From assembly GCF_003853415.1 (NCBI RefSeq), contig NZ_QTPP01000001.1, forward strand, positions 310,001-374,000: 64,000 nt of DNA, in the 5' to 3' direction. Each line of letters starts with the position of its first letter. Within the stretch, counting starts at the first letter, position 1. Source of the DNA: Burkholderia sp. Bp9142 (lineage in GTDB: Bacteria > Pseudomonadota > Gammaproteobacteria > Burkholderiales > Burkholderiaceae). The notes under the pieces were generated by a model. It was not told the DNA's origin, searched no databases, and saw only the letters and a program-made list of their open reading frames with translations. This document shows positions 41,328-50,289 of the stretch, one piece after another. The position numbers and the translations under genes were made by a program.

Positions 41328-42518
41328 TCAGGCGATGCCCTGCTTCGCGCGCCGGCGTTGCACCAGCCAGTCGAGCAGTTGCCGCCCGTCGCGTTCGCCG
41401 AACCAGCGCGCGTGCCCCAGCAGATAGCCGTCGTACGCGATGTCGACGATCGCCGGGGCATCGATGACGCACCCGAAGTACGCGACCTCCGACAGCCCGA
41501 ACTCCGTATGCACGATCGGCAACATCGCCACCAGTGCCGCATATGCGTCGTCGCTCAGCGGTTCGAGCGATTCATAGCCGTCGAGCAGCGCATCGATCTG
41601 TTCGTACTCGACGCGACGCGCATCGGGCGGCGCCATCCAGTCGACCGTATTGCGCTCGATCGCAAGGGCGACGTCCATCACCGCGCAGGTGCGATCGGAC
41701 AGGCCGAAGTCGAGCACGGTGCGCACCTGCGCACCGGGGCCTGCGCCGGTCCACAGCAGGTTCGACGCATGCCAGTCGCCATGCGTCCACAGCGGCGGCA
41801 GCGCGGGCAACAGCGGCACGAGGCGCGCGTGATACGGGCCGATCGCCTCCGCGACATCGCCGCGCCAGTCGCGCGTGCCGAGCGCGCGCACCAGCAGCGG
41901 CTGCGCGTCGACCCAGCGTTCGAGCGCGCCCGCCAGATCGGCGGACGACAATACGCGAAAACTCGACAGCAGCGTGCGCACGGGCCGTGGCGGCGCATCG
42001 TAACCGGCCGACGCGCGATGCAGCCCGGCCAGCGCGCGCCCGGCCGCATATGCATGCGAAGGATGCGTGAAGGGCTGCCACGACATCACGCCGCGATACG
42101 AGTCGACACCGGGCGCGACGACATGCACCTCGTACGTCCAGTCGCCGGACGCAAAGGCCGTCGCACCGTTGCGATCGGCCAGCACGTCCACCACCGGCAT
42201 CCCGCGCTCGCGCAGGTGGGCGATGAAACGATGCTCTTCCTCCAGCCCCGCGACGTCGCGCAGGCTCACGTGATGACGCTTGACGAACAGCGCGCGCCCG
42301 TCCGTCATCCGCACCAGCGTGGCCGCCGCGAACTGCCGCGGACTGTGCCACGTCAGTCGCGCCGGTTCGCCGGCGCCGTCGATGCGCGCGAGTAGCGCCG
42401 CGACCTCGTCGTGCGTCATCAGCGGCCAGTCGCGTTCGGCCTGCTCGCCGTCGACGCCGAACTGCGGCGGTGCAACGTCCCGCGATACCGGCCCGTCCGG
42501 CTCGAGTGGAAATGACAT
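41328..42518 (-). CDS. APH/choline-kinase-family phosphotransferase
   Basis: The 396-residue kinase-fold protein carries the Brenner motif LWTHGDWHASNLLW (His246 region) and the metal-binding LDFGLSDR motif of aminoglycoside/choline/homoserine kinases, with an N-terminal ATP-binding lobe (RALFVKRHHVS). It should phosphorylate a small alcohol in the cytoplasm. It follows pnuC by 35 bases in an operon led by a TonB receptor, so it may trap an imported vitamin-like substrate by phosphorylation, as thiamine or riboside kinases do. GGAG lies upstream of the chosen ATG. Confidence 0.8.
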   Translation of the reverse strand: MSFPLEPDGPVSRDVAPPQFGVDGEQAERDWPLMTHDEVAALLARIDGAGEPARLTWHSPRQFAAATLVRMTDGRALFVKRHHVSLRDVAGLEEEHRFIAHLRERGMPVVDVLADRNGATAFASGDWTYEVHVVAPGVDSYRGVMSWQPFTHPSHAYAAGRALAGLHRASAGYDAPPRPVRTLLSSFRVLSSADLAGALERWVDAQPLLVRALGTRDWRGDVAEAIGPYHARLVPLLPALPPLWTHGDWHASNLLWTGAGPGAQVRTVLDFGLSDRTCAVMDVALAIERNTVDWMAPPDARRVEYEQIDALLDGYESLEPLSDDAYAALVAMLPIVHTEFGLSEVAYFGCVIDAPAIVDIAYDGYLLGHARWFGERDGRQLLDWLVQRRRAKQGIA

Positions 42519-42553
42519 GAACGAGGTCGCTCCGTAGTTGAATCGGCCGTGAA

Positions 42554-43165
42554 TCAGCCCGCCGGGCGCGCCGTCGCGCGCAGCGCATCGGCGGTCCGGC
42601 TCCAGTCGCGCCAGCCGATGACGGCGAGCGCGATGAACAGCGCATAGAGTCCGGCCGTCAGATACAGTTCCTTGAACACGAACATCCCGACGTAGACGAC
42701 GTTCACGACGATCCACAGCCCCCACGACGCGATGTAGCGCCGCGCGGTCCAGTATTGCGCGACGAGGCTGAACGCGGTCAGCGACGCATCGACGAACGGC
42801 AACGCCGCATCGGTCCAGCGCGCCATCATCCCGCCGAGCAGCGCGCTGCCGACGACCGCCGCGAGCAGGTCGGGCAGCATCTGGCGCGGCCGCACGCCGG
42901 TGACGGGCGCGACGTCGCCTTCCGGCGCCGCGCCGCCGTTCGCCTCGAGCGTACGCTGCCCGATCCAGCGGCGCCAGCCGTACACCTGCAGCACCGCGAA
43001 CGCACCCTGCAGCAGCATGTCGGAATACAGCTTCGCGTCGAAGAAGATCCAGCCGTACAGCGCGACCGACGCGAGCCCGACCGGCCAGCACAGCATGCGC
43101 CGCTTCGCGGTCAGCCAGATCGCGAGCGCGCTGACGATCACGCCGGCGATTTCGAGGGGGGACAT
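42554..43165 (-). CDS. pnuC: PnuC-family vitamin transporter
   Basis: The 203-residue protein has seven predicted membrane segments. PnuC landmarks are MLCWPVGLASVALYGWIFFDAKLYSDMLLQGAFAVLQVYGWRRW and, later, YIASWGLWIVVNVVYVGMFVFKELYLTAGLYALF. PnuC proteins are facilitators for nicotinamide riboside, thiamine or riboflavin, relying on a cytoplasmic kinase to trap the substrate. Here the kinase gene follows directly and a TonB-dependent receptor precedes. The substrate cannot be assigned from the sequence. Confidence 0.88.
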   Translation of the reverse strand: MSPLEIAGVIVSALAIWLTAKRRMLCWPVGLASVALYGWIFFDAKLYSDMLLQGAFAVLQVYGWRRWIGQRTLEANGGAAPEGDVAPVTGVRPRQMLPDLLAAVVGSALLGGMMARWTDAALPFVDASLTAFSLVAQYWTARRYIASWGLWIVVNVVYVGMFVFKELYLTAGLYALFIALAVIGWRDWSRTADALRATARPAG

Positions 43166-43224
43166 CGTTCGTGCTCTCCTGTGGTGCTGCCGGCGCCGCC
43201 GTTCAGGCGGCCCGTGCCGGCCGG

Positions 43225-45459
43225 TCAGAAATCATAGGTCAGCGACACGCGCGCGGTGCGCGGCGCGCCCGGGAACAGGTACGCGTCGCCCTGCTGCTCG
43301 CCCGCGTCGCGCCAGTAGAACTTGTTGAACAGGTTGTCCACCGACACGCGCAGCACCGTGCGATGGCCGCCGATCTTCATCGTATAGCGTGCGCCGAAAT
43401 TGAACACGAACCACGACGGCACGCGCGCGGTGCCCTCTTCGTTCGCGTTGCGGGCGCCGCTGTATTCGACGCCGCCGAGCAGATTCAGGCCCGCGACGTG
43501 CGGCACCGCATAGTCCGCGTACAGCGACGCACGCAGCGCGGGCACGTTGATGATCTGGTGCCCTTCGTAGGCCGGCGAACCGGAATCGTAGGCGCGGGCA
43601 CGGATCGCCGCGACGCTGGCCGTCAGCGACAGCCGCTCGGTGAGCCGCCCGGCCGCGCCGAGCTCGATCCCCTGGTGGCGCTGCGTACCGCGCTGCACGA
43701 ACGTGTAGCTCGCGCCCGACGCGTCGGGGTCGGCGAACTGGAACGGCTTGCTGATCGAGAACACGGCGGCCGTGAGGCTCAGCCGGTCAAGCCAGTCGTA
43801 TTTTGCGCCGAGCTCGAACTGGTGCGATTCGACCGGCGGCATGAACGCATACGCGTTGGTCGCGCGCACCGGCGCCTGGTCGCCGAGCGACAGCGCCTTG
43901 CTGTACGACGCGTACAGCGACAGCACGTTCACCGGCTTGTAGACGAGCGCGACCTGCGGCAGGAACACGGAACGGTCGGTGTGCGTCGCGTCGCCATCGA
44001 CGCTGTCCCAGCTGCGCTGGCGCAGCAGCACTTCCTTGCCGCCCGCGAGCACCTGCCAGTGCTCGCCGATGCTGATGCGGTCGAGCCCGAACACGCCGTA
44101 CTGCCACGCGTCGAGCCGCGGATACGACGGCCCCGGCGTATTCGGTGACGGTGAAAACGCGACGTCGGGCCCGTCGATATTCTCGCTGCCCACGTAGTCG
44201 TATACGGCATCGGCCATGTGCACGACGCGGCGCTGCACGCTCACGCCGAGCGTCAGCTCGTGGCGCAGCGGGCCCGTCGCAAACTTGCCGGTGGTGACCG
44301 CGCGCAGGTCGTCGTTGCGGCGGTATTCGCCGGGGCTGCGGAAGTCGTACACGTCGTAGTCGCCGTTCGCACCGAAGAAGAACGGCGACGTCGTGCCGGC
44401 CGCGCAGCTCGCCGCGTAATAGCAGCCGTACGCGAACGCGCTGTTGTCGTCGATCATCGTGCGGCTGCGGCCCGCGGCGATATACGCCTTCCAGTCGTCG
44501 TTGAACTGGTAGTCGAAGCGCGCGTTCAGGTTCAGCGCGTCGGTCGTCACCGGCTTCGCCCACGGCTGCGTGCCGAGCGCCTTCGACGTCGTCTTGACCG
44601 ACGGCACGACGGTGCCGCCGAGCAGCTGGTAGCCGGGCGCGGAACGCTGGATCCACTGCTGGAATTCGGCGTTGAACTGCAGGCTTGCGCGCGGGCTGAT
44701 GTCCCAGTCGGCGGCGATCGAGCCGAACGTGCGCCGCCCGTCGGTACCGTCGATATAGGAGTGCATGTTCTCCTTCGCGGCATTGATCCGGAAGCCGAAC
44801 GGGTTGCCGGGGCCGAAGCGGCGGCCGAGATCGACGGCCGCCGACGTCGAGCCGCGGCTGTCGACGCCCGTCGTCACGCTCGCGACGTTCGCCGAGCGCT
44901 TCGTCACGAAGTTGATCACGCCGCCCGGCGCGACCACGCCGCTGTCGATGCCGGCCAGACCCTTCAGGAGCTCGACACGCGCCTTGTTCTCGAGCGGCAC
45001 GTTCTGCTCGCCGGACACCGTCAGCCCGTCGATCCGGATCGCGCTCGCGAGATCCACCGGGAAGCCGCGGATCGCGAAGCCTTCGAAGTAGCCGACCGGC
45101 GCGTAGTCGTTGACGACCGACGCGTCGTTGCGCAGCACGTCGCTCAGGCGCTTCGCCTGCTGGTCGTCGATCTGCGCGCGCGTGACGACGCTGACGGAGG
45201 CCGGCGTGTCGCGCAGCGGCGCGTCGTCGAGCCCCGCGACCGATGCTTCGCGTGCGCGAAACGCGCCGCCGCGCTCGCCGCTGACCGCGATCGCCGGCAG
45301 CGTCGCGCTGCCGGCCGCATCGACCTCCGAAGCAGCCGGCGCGTCGTTCTGTGCCGCGGCGGCCTGCGCCGCGAAAAGCGTGATGCCGAGACCGACGCCA
45401 AGCCCGACCTTCGCGCGCCGCCGCCGTGCGGGCGCCCCTGTTGTTCTATTCACCGTCAT
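43225..45459 (-). CDS. TonB-dependent outer-membrane receptor
   Basis: The 744-residue receptor has an Arg-rich signal peptide (cleaved near residue 37, after AQAAAAQ), then a plug domain (LRDTPASVSVVTRAQIDDQQAKRLSDVLRNDASVV; IRGFPVDLASAIRIDGL; GGVINFVTKR). A 22-strand barrel follows, ending in the aromatic LTYDF. It resembles the siderophore-receptor branch (TIGR01783-type), but its operon with pnuC and a kinase suggests a vitamin-like ligand. The start is 55 codons inside the longest frame, at the signal peptide. No energy-coupling genes are nearby. No Fur box was found in front of it. Confidence 0.9.
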   Translation of the reverse strand: MTVNRTTGAPARRRRAKVGLGVGLGITLFAAQAAAAQNDAPAASEVDAAGSATLPAIAVSGERGGAFRAREASVAGLDDAPLRDTPASVSVVTRAQIDDQQAKRLSDVLRNDASVVNDYAPVGYFEGFAIRGFPVDLASAIRIDGLTVSGEQNVPLENKARVELLKGLAGIDSGVVAPGGVINFVTKRSANVASVTTGVDSRGSTSAAVDLGRRFGPGNPFGFRINAAKENMHSYIDGTDGRRTFGSIAADWDISPRASLQFNAEFQQWIQRSAPGYQLLGGTVVPSVKTTSKALGTQPWAKPVTTDALNLNARFDYQFNDDWKAYIAAGRSRTMIDDNSAFAYGCYYAASCAAGTTSPFFFGANGDYDVYDFRSPGEYRRNDDLRAVTTGKFATGPLRHELTLGVSVQRRVVHMADAVYDYVGSENIDGPDVAFSPSPNTPGPSYPRLDAWQYGVFGLDRISIGEHWQVLAGGKEVLLRQRSWDSVDGDATHTDRSVFLPQVALVYKPVNVLSLYASYSKALSLGDQAPVRATNAYAFMPPVESHQFELGAKYDWLDRLSLTAAVFSISKPFQFADPDASGASYTFVQRGTQRHQGIELGAAGRLTERLSLTASVAAIRARAYDSGSPAYEGHQIINVPALRASLYADYAVPHVAGLNLLGGVEYSGARNANEEGTARVPSWFVFNFGARYTMKIGGHRTVLRVSVDNLFNKFYWRDAGEQQGDAYLFPGAPRTARVSLTYDF

Positions 45460-46020
45460 TGTTCTGGATGGAAAACTCGCCACTCGACCCTGTCGAAACA
45501 CTCGAAACACGTTACGCCGCTGCGAAGCGCGCCCTCGCGCATGAACCCGCGACGGTCCTGGCGGATCGCCGGGCACGGACGTCGGCACGACAGTCATCAG
45601 ACAAACCGGACGTTCCGGCCGCATGCGGGCCGATCGATCGGGAATGCGCAGGATGGGACGTCTGATTCAGGTGACGCGACGGGCGCCGACGCGGCCGCCG
45701 ATCCGTGGATCGGGTGCGGGTCGGGCGGCCGGCTGCATCGCGCGGTCTTGTCGTGCGGGGGACGCTTCGAACGCCCCGGTGCGGGCGACCGGGCATGTGC
45801 GTGCGCCGTTCTTCTGAACGGCGGAATGCCCGTCGCGCGCGACATCGCGGCGTGGCGCGCATTTTACCCCGGGGCGGGGATCGGGACCGTGGAATCGAGC
45901 GGAACGGGAGACGGGGATAGCGAAACGTGATCGGCCGGGACGACCTGCGCGGCAATGCTGCCGCCTCGCGTGTCGCGCCGGGCAATCCGGAAGACTGCCC
46001 GCGCGCGGCACCTGCGACGA
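45460..46020 (-). promoter_or_regulatory. Long structured leader of the TonB-PnuC-kinase operon
   Basis: No gene is visible in this 560-base stretch. A -10-like TAAAAT (45861-45866 on the minus strand) would give a leader of nearly 400 bases. Near its 5' end a nested hairpin occurs: outer CGGGCAT/ATGCCCG enclosing CGCCGTTC-TTCT-GAACGGCG (45790-45832). I could not match it to the thiamine, cobalamin or FMN riboswitch cores. The part left of the DUF2970 stop shows nothing else. Confidence 0.4.
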
Positions 46021-46224
46021 TCAGAACCCCTGCATCGTCACGGTCGGATCGACGACCAGATGGACGACGCCGTAGATCACCGCGCCGACCAGCACCGCGA
46101 GCACGATCGCGACGAACGGCAGCAGCGTGAAGTTGACGTTCGCGAGATCGGACGCGTGCGCCTTGCTGTTGCGTACGCCGAAGAAACTCCACAGAACCAG
46201 GCGGATCATGCTGAACAGTTTCAT
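46021..46224 (-). CDS. DUF2970 small membrane protein
   Basis: The 67-residue protein has the DUF2970 signature MIRLVLWSFFGVRNSKAHASDLA followed by one membrane helix (about residues 33-57). DUF2970 proteins are short inner-membrane proteins of beta-proteobacteria without a known function. AGGAG precedes the ATG. It lies between the reductase fusion gene and the TonB operon leader, on the same strand as both, with gaps of 132 and 560 bases, and is probably transcribed alone. Confidence 0.8.
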   Translation of the reverse strand: MKLFSMIRLVLWSFFGVRNSKAHASDLANVNFTLLPFVAIVLAVLVGAVIYGVVHLVVDPTVTMQGF

Positions 46225-46356
46225 GGTGTTGCTCCTCTTCTCTATCGGTTGACGCTATCGTCGATCCGACAGGCCTCCGGAAAAAGAAGCAGTTGCGCGC
46301 GTTTTTTGCGCAGCACGCGTTGTGCGACCGCGTGCCGCATGGTCGTCGCCTGCACG

Positions 46357-48435
46357 TCAGCGGTCGAGCACGAGCGGCGCCACGGCCCCTTCGACGGGCC
46401 GCGCGACGCACAGCAACGCGCAGCCGGGCTCGACCGCCGCATCGTGCGCCTGCACGTAATCGACCGCACCGGACAGCACGCGCGTCGCGCACGTGCCGCA
46501 CGACCCGGACCGGCATTCGGACGGCACCGCCACGCCGTGGCCTTCGGCGAATTCGAGCAGCGTGCCGTCGGCGGGCGTCCATGCAACGTCGCGCCCCGTG
46601 CGGCGGAACACGACGGGCACGCTTGCAACCGACGGTGCGCCCGTCGCGCGGGTCGCACTGCGCACGACACTCGACGATCCGAACGCCTCGAAACGGATAC
46701 GCTCGTCCGGCACGTTCAACGCGCGCAATCCGTCGTACAAATCGCGCATGAACACGGACGGCCCGCACAGGTAGAAATCGTAGTCGTCGAACGGCAGGAC
46801 GCGCTTCAGTTGCGCGACGTCGATACGGCCCGGTCGCGCCGCGCCGTCGTGCCGCGGCCGGCTGTCGAACCAGTGCAGCGATACGCGTGCGTCGGCGTCC
46901 GCGATGCGCGTCAGTTCCGCCGCGAACGGCCGGTCGGCCGTTTCGCGCGCGCCGTGCACGAACACGACGCGGCGCGACGGTGTGCCATCGGCCAGCGCGC
47001 GGCGCAGCATCGCGAACATCGGCGTGATGCCGATGCCGGCCGACACCAGCACGGCCGGACGCGGGCTCGCGACGTCGAACGTGAAGCGGCCGCGCGGCAT
47101 CTGCGCATCGAGCGTCATCCCGGCACGCGCATGGTCGTGCAGCCAGGCCGACACGCGTCCTTCGCGCTTCACGGTGATCCGGTAATGCGGCGCGCCGGGC
47201 GCATCGGACAACGTGTAGCTGCGGATCGCCGGGGCGTCGCCGCCCGGCAGCGCGACGCGCAGCGTCAGATGCTGCCCGGCTTCGTAGGCCGGCAACGCGC
47301 CGCCGTCCGCCGGTTCGAAATGAAACGAGCGGATCGCGTGCGCTTCGTCGACAACCTTCGCGATGCGCAGCGGGCGCCATCCCGACGGCGATGCGGATGC
47401 CGACGCCGATGCGGATGCCGACGCGAACGCAGACGCCGCCTGCGCACCCGCGAAAGCCGAACCCGCCGCCATCGCCGCAAACTGCGGCGCCCGCTCGACC
47501 GTCGACCACCGGAACGGCAGCACGCCCCGGGTGCGCCGCACTTCACGCACATGAAACCGCACGACCCGCTGCGCGCCGTCGAACGACGCGACGAGCGGCC
47601 CGTCCCACACGATCTCCGCCTCCGCGGCGACATACAGCAGGTCGCCGCTGTCGAAATCGACGAACAGCAGCCCCGCGCGCGGATCGTGCTGCAGGTTGCC
47701 GAGCGTGTTGAAGAAGCGGTTGCCGCTGAAATCCGGCGTCGTCAGCGTGCGCGCGTCGTCGACGCGCACGAAGCCCGGCATGCCGCCGCGATGCGACACG
47801 TCCGCGCCGCGCGCGGCACCCGCGCCGGCCGACGTGTTCGCGCTCGCGACGAAGAACGTAACGGCCTGCGCCAGCAGCGCGCGGTCCGCGTCGCTCAACC
47901 GGTCGGACACGTCGGCCTCGATGGACGCATCGCCTTCACGCGGCACGCACGCGGGTTTGCGGCCCTGGATGTACTTCGCGCAGTTGCCGAAGCTCTGCTC
48001 GACCGCGATCGTCAGCGCGCCGCCGTCGACCGCACGCACGACGCCGTTCACCCGATTGCGCCGGCGCGTGTCGAACTCGATCCCGAGCCCGCCGAGCGGC
48101 GCACCCGGCCGCCACGCGCCGGCCAGCGGATCGCCGGGCAGCGCATCGCCGCCGATGCGCAGCGTGCGCGCGTCCGGCGTCGTCACGAAGCCGGGCATCC
48201 CGACCCGCAGCGTCGCCCACGGCTGGCCGTGCGCATCGACACCGCCGAGCACGAAGAACGGCAGCTGCGCAAAAAACGTCCGGTGCTGGTCCGGCATGAA
48301 ACGGCGGATCCCGCGCCGGCCGGCCGCGCCCGCGGCCTCCGTCACGCCCGCGCGCTGCTGCACGGCGAGCTCGCCCGCATGAAACGGCGCAGCGTCGAGT
48401 TCCCAGCCCGGTACGGCGGCGGTCGGCGCGGTCAT
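46357..48435 (-). CDS. PNPOx-like / ferredoxin reductase / 2Fe-2S ferredoxin fusion
   Basis: The 692-residue cytoplasmic protein has three parts. An N-terminal pyridoxamine-5'-phosphate-oxidase-like flavin fold spans about 25-315 (MPDQHRTFFAQLPFFVLGG, PGFVTTPDARTLRIGG, GNRFFNTLGNLQHDPRAGLLFVDF). A FAD/NAD(P)H reductase spans about 345-580 (RSYTLSDAP, GIGITPMFAMLR). The C-terminal plant-type 2Fe-2S domain has CRSGSCGTCATRVL and a later CVARPV cysteine. It should pass electrons from NAD(P)H through flavin and iron-sulphur to an unknown acceptor. An Ala-Ser repeat linker joins the first two parts. It follows the GST gene by 31 bases, so detoxification is likely. Confidence 0.88.
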   Translation of the reverse strand: MTAPTAAVPGWELDAAPFHAGELAVQQRAGVTEAAGAAGRRGIRRFMPDQHRTFFAQLPFFVLGGVDAHGQPWATLRVGMPGFVTTPDARTLRIGGDALPGDPLAGAWRPGAPLGGLGIEFDTRRRNRVNGVVRAVDGGALTIAVEQSFGNCAKYIQGRKPACVPREGDASIEADVSDRLSDADRALLAQAVTFFVASANTSAGAGAARGADVSHRGGMPGFVRVDDARTLTTPDFSGNRFFNTLGNLQHDPRAGLLFVDFDSGDLLYVAAEAEIVWDGPLVASFDGAQRVVRFHVREVRRTRGVLPFRWSTVERAPQFAAMAAGSAFAGAQAASAFASASASASASASPSGWRPLRIAKVVDEAHAIRSFHFEPADGGALPAYEAGQHLTLRVALPGGDAPAIRSYTLSDAPGAPHYRITVKREGRVSAWLHDHARAGMTLDAQMPRGRFTFDVASPRPAVLVSAGIGITPMFAMLRRALADGTPSRRVVFVHGARETADRPFAAELTRIADADARVSLHWFDSRPRHDGAARPGRIDVAQLKRVLPFDDYDFYLCGPSVFMRDLYDGLRALNVPDERIRFEAFGSSSVVRSATRATGAPSVASVPVVFRRTGRDVAWTPADGTLLEFAEGHGVAVPSECRSGSCGTCATRVLSGAVDYVQAHDAAVEPGCALLCVARPVEGAVAPLVLDR
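47390..47437. repeat. 18-base tandem repeat in the fusion linker
   Basis: GATGCGGATGCCGACGCC occurs nearly twice in tandem and continues in degenerate 6-base units. It encodes the Ala-Ser linker between the PNPOx-like and reductase domains. Slippage would change linker length without a frameshift. Confidence 0.7.
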
Positions 48436-48466
48436 CGCGTTCTCCCGGTAAAAGCGTGGCCGCGCG

Positions 48467-49111
48467 TCAGGCGGCAAGCAGGCCGGCGCGGGTCGGCTGC
48501 ATGCCGACGAAGCCCGGCAGCGCCTCGACGCGCGCGAGCCACGCGCGCACGTGCGGATACGGTTCGATCGACACGCCGCCTTCCGGCGCGTGCGCGATGT
48601 ACGTGTAGGCGGCGATGTCGGCGATCGTCGGCTGCGCGCCCGCGGCGAATGGCTTGCCGGCGAGCTCGCCGTCGATCACGGCGAGCACCTTCGCGGCGGT
48701 GCGCTTGGCCGTGTCGTGATCGAGCGGCGCGCTGAACACGGTGACGAGCCGCGCGGCCGCCGGCCCCGATGCGATCGGTCCGGCCGCGTATGACAGCCAG
48801 CGCTGCACGGTCGCCGCGCCGGCGGCATCGTCGGGCAGCCAGTGCGCGTCGCCGTAGCGCTTCGCGAGATAGACGAGGATCGCGTTCGAATCGGCGAGCA
48901 CGGTGCCGTCGTCGTCGATCACCGGCACCTGGCCGAGCGGATTGAGTGCGAGGAACGCGGGTTTGCGCTGCGCGCCGGCCGCGAGGTCGACGTCGACGAT
49001 ATCGAACGGCAGCCCGAGCAGCGACAGGAACAGCCGGACGCGATGCGCGTGCCCGGACAGCGGAAACGAATAGACGCGAACCGGACGGGCAGGCTTGCTG
49101 GCGGCTGGCAT
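48467..49111 (-). CDS. Glutathione S-transferase
   Basis: The 214-residue protein has an N-terminal thioredoxin-like domain (about 10-85; [30 protein letters not shown], the cis-Pro [11 protein letters not shown] and [14 protein letters not shown]) and a C-terminal helical domain. The fold and length fit bacterial GSTs, which conjugate or reduce electrophiles with glutathione. It lies upstream of the reductase fusion in a two-gene operon, divergent from a LysR regulator. The start was placed at [20 protein letters not shown], since the longer frame crosses the divergent promoter. Confidence 0.9.
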   Translation of the reverse strand: MPAASKPARPVRVYSFPLSGHAHRVRLFLSLLGLPFDIVDVDLAAGAQRKPAFLALNPLGQVPVIDDDGTVLADSNAILVYLAKRYGDAHWLPDDAAGAATVQRWLSYAAGPIASGPAAARLVTVFSAPLDHDTAKRTAAKVLAVIDGELAGKPFAAGAQPTIADIAAYTYIAHAPEGGVSIEPYPHVRAWLARVEALPGFVGMQPTRAGLLAA

Positions 49112-49194
49112 GGAAAGGCTCCTGGATCTCGCGCCGCCGGGAATCGGCGACGAACGGCCCTCAGCGTAGCGCTCGCCGTTCACACCCAGAAGAC

Positions 49195-49217
49195 GGATAA
49201 TCGATGAAACATTATCC
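49195..49217. promoter_or_regulatory. LysR-type operator
   Basis: GGATAAT-N9-ATTATCC has perfect 7-base arms, in the 127-base gap between the GST gene and its divergent LysR gene. It ends 21 bases before the regulator's ATG, as expected for an autoregulatory LysR site. Confidence 0.65.
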
Positions 49218-49238
49218 TCTCTCATAGGACAATCGACG

Positions 49239-50192
49239 ATGGCCGATCTGCGTGACGTGAACCTGAACCGGCTGGCGATCTTCGTCGCGGTGGTCGATGC
49301 CGGCTCGCTGACGGCCGCGGCCGAACGGCTCGGGCTCGCGAAGACGGTCGTCAGCACGCACATGCAGCGCCTCGAATCCGAGGTCGGCGCGAACCTGCTG
49401 GTACGCACCACGCGGCGGCTGAGCGTGACCGATGCGGGGCGCGCGTTCTACGCCGCGTGCCGCGACATCGTGCGTGCAACCGAAAGCGCGCTCGACGCGG
49501 TATCGTCCGATACGGGACCGCTGCGCGGCACGCTGCGCGTGAGCGTGCCGATCGACTACGGCGCGCTGGTCGTCGCGCCGGCCGTCGTCGCGCTGCGCGA
49601 CGCGCATCCGGGGCTCGACGTCGAACTGATCGCGAACGACCGCATCGTCGATCTCGTCGCGGACAATCTCGACGTCGCGATCCGCATCGGCCGCCTCGCG
49701 GATTCGAACTATCGCGCGGTGCAGCTCGGCGAATACGAGAAATGGCTGGTCGCAAGCCCCGCATTCGTCGCGCGGCACGGCCTGCCGCGCGACCCGGACG
49801 CGCTCGCCGCGCTGCCGTTCGTGATGCTGTCGACGCTGTCGCGCCCGCATACGCTCGAACTCGACGATACGAGCGGCGGCCATGCATCGGTGCGCTGCGT
49901 CGCGCCGGTCGTGTCGAACACCGCGACGGCCTGCCGCGCGATCGCGCTCGCGGGCGGCGGCTTCGGGCTCCTGACGGATTTCTCGATCGCGGAGGACGTC
50001 GCGGCCGGCCGGCTGGTCCGGCTGCTGCCCGCCTGGCGCTCGGCGCGGGCCGGGATTCATGCGGTATATCCGTCGACGCGGTTGCCGTCGCCGAAGGTGC
50101 GCGCGTTCATCGACGCGATGAAGGCGAGGATCGGGGATACGGGGCCAGCGGCACCGGCGCGCACGGCGCGATCGAAACGCCCGGCGGGTTGA
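49239..50192 (+). CDS. LysR-family regulator of the GST/reductase operon
   Basis: The 317-residue LysR protein has its winged helix at about residues 10-66 ([29 protein letters not shown], then [15 protein letters not shown]). Its effector domain carries [26 protein letters not shown] and [20 protein letters not shown]. It is divergent from the GST-reductase fusion operon and shares the GGATAAT palindrome with it, so it most likely controls both. The inducer is unknown; related regulators respond to electrophiles or quinones. Confidence 0.9.
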   Translation: MADLRDVNLNRLAIFVAVVDAGSLTAAAERLGLAKTVVSTHMQRLESEVGANLLVRTTRRLSVTDAGRAFYAACRDIVRATESALDAVSSDTGPLRGTLRVSVPIDYGALVVAPAVVALRDAHPGLDVELIANDRIVDLVADNLDVAIRIGRLADSNYRAVQLGEYEKWLVASPAFVARHGLPRDPDALAALPFVMLSTLSRPHTLELDDTSGGHASVRCVAPVVSNTATACRAIALAGGGFGLLTDFSIAEDVAAGRLVRLLPAWRSARAGIHAVYPSTRLPSPKVRAFIDAMKARIGDTGPAAPARTARSKRPAG

Positions 50193-50289
50193 AGCGTCCG
50201 GGGCGCTGCGCAACGCGGCCGGTTACGGGTCGCGCCAGTCGGCATGTCGCCGCCTCCTGGCTGCGGCGGCGCCACCCGCTTGCCGTGCG

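Noticed and set aside
45426..45665. A 79-codon plus-strand frame in the TonB leader
   Set aside because: No ribosome-binding site or recognisable domain; it overlaps the start of the receptor gene on the opposite strand.
45460..46020. Known riboswitch (thiamine, cobalamin or FMN) before the TonB receptor
   Set aside because: None of the conserved core strings could be found on either strand.
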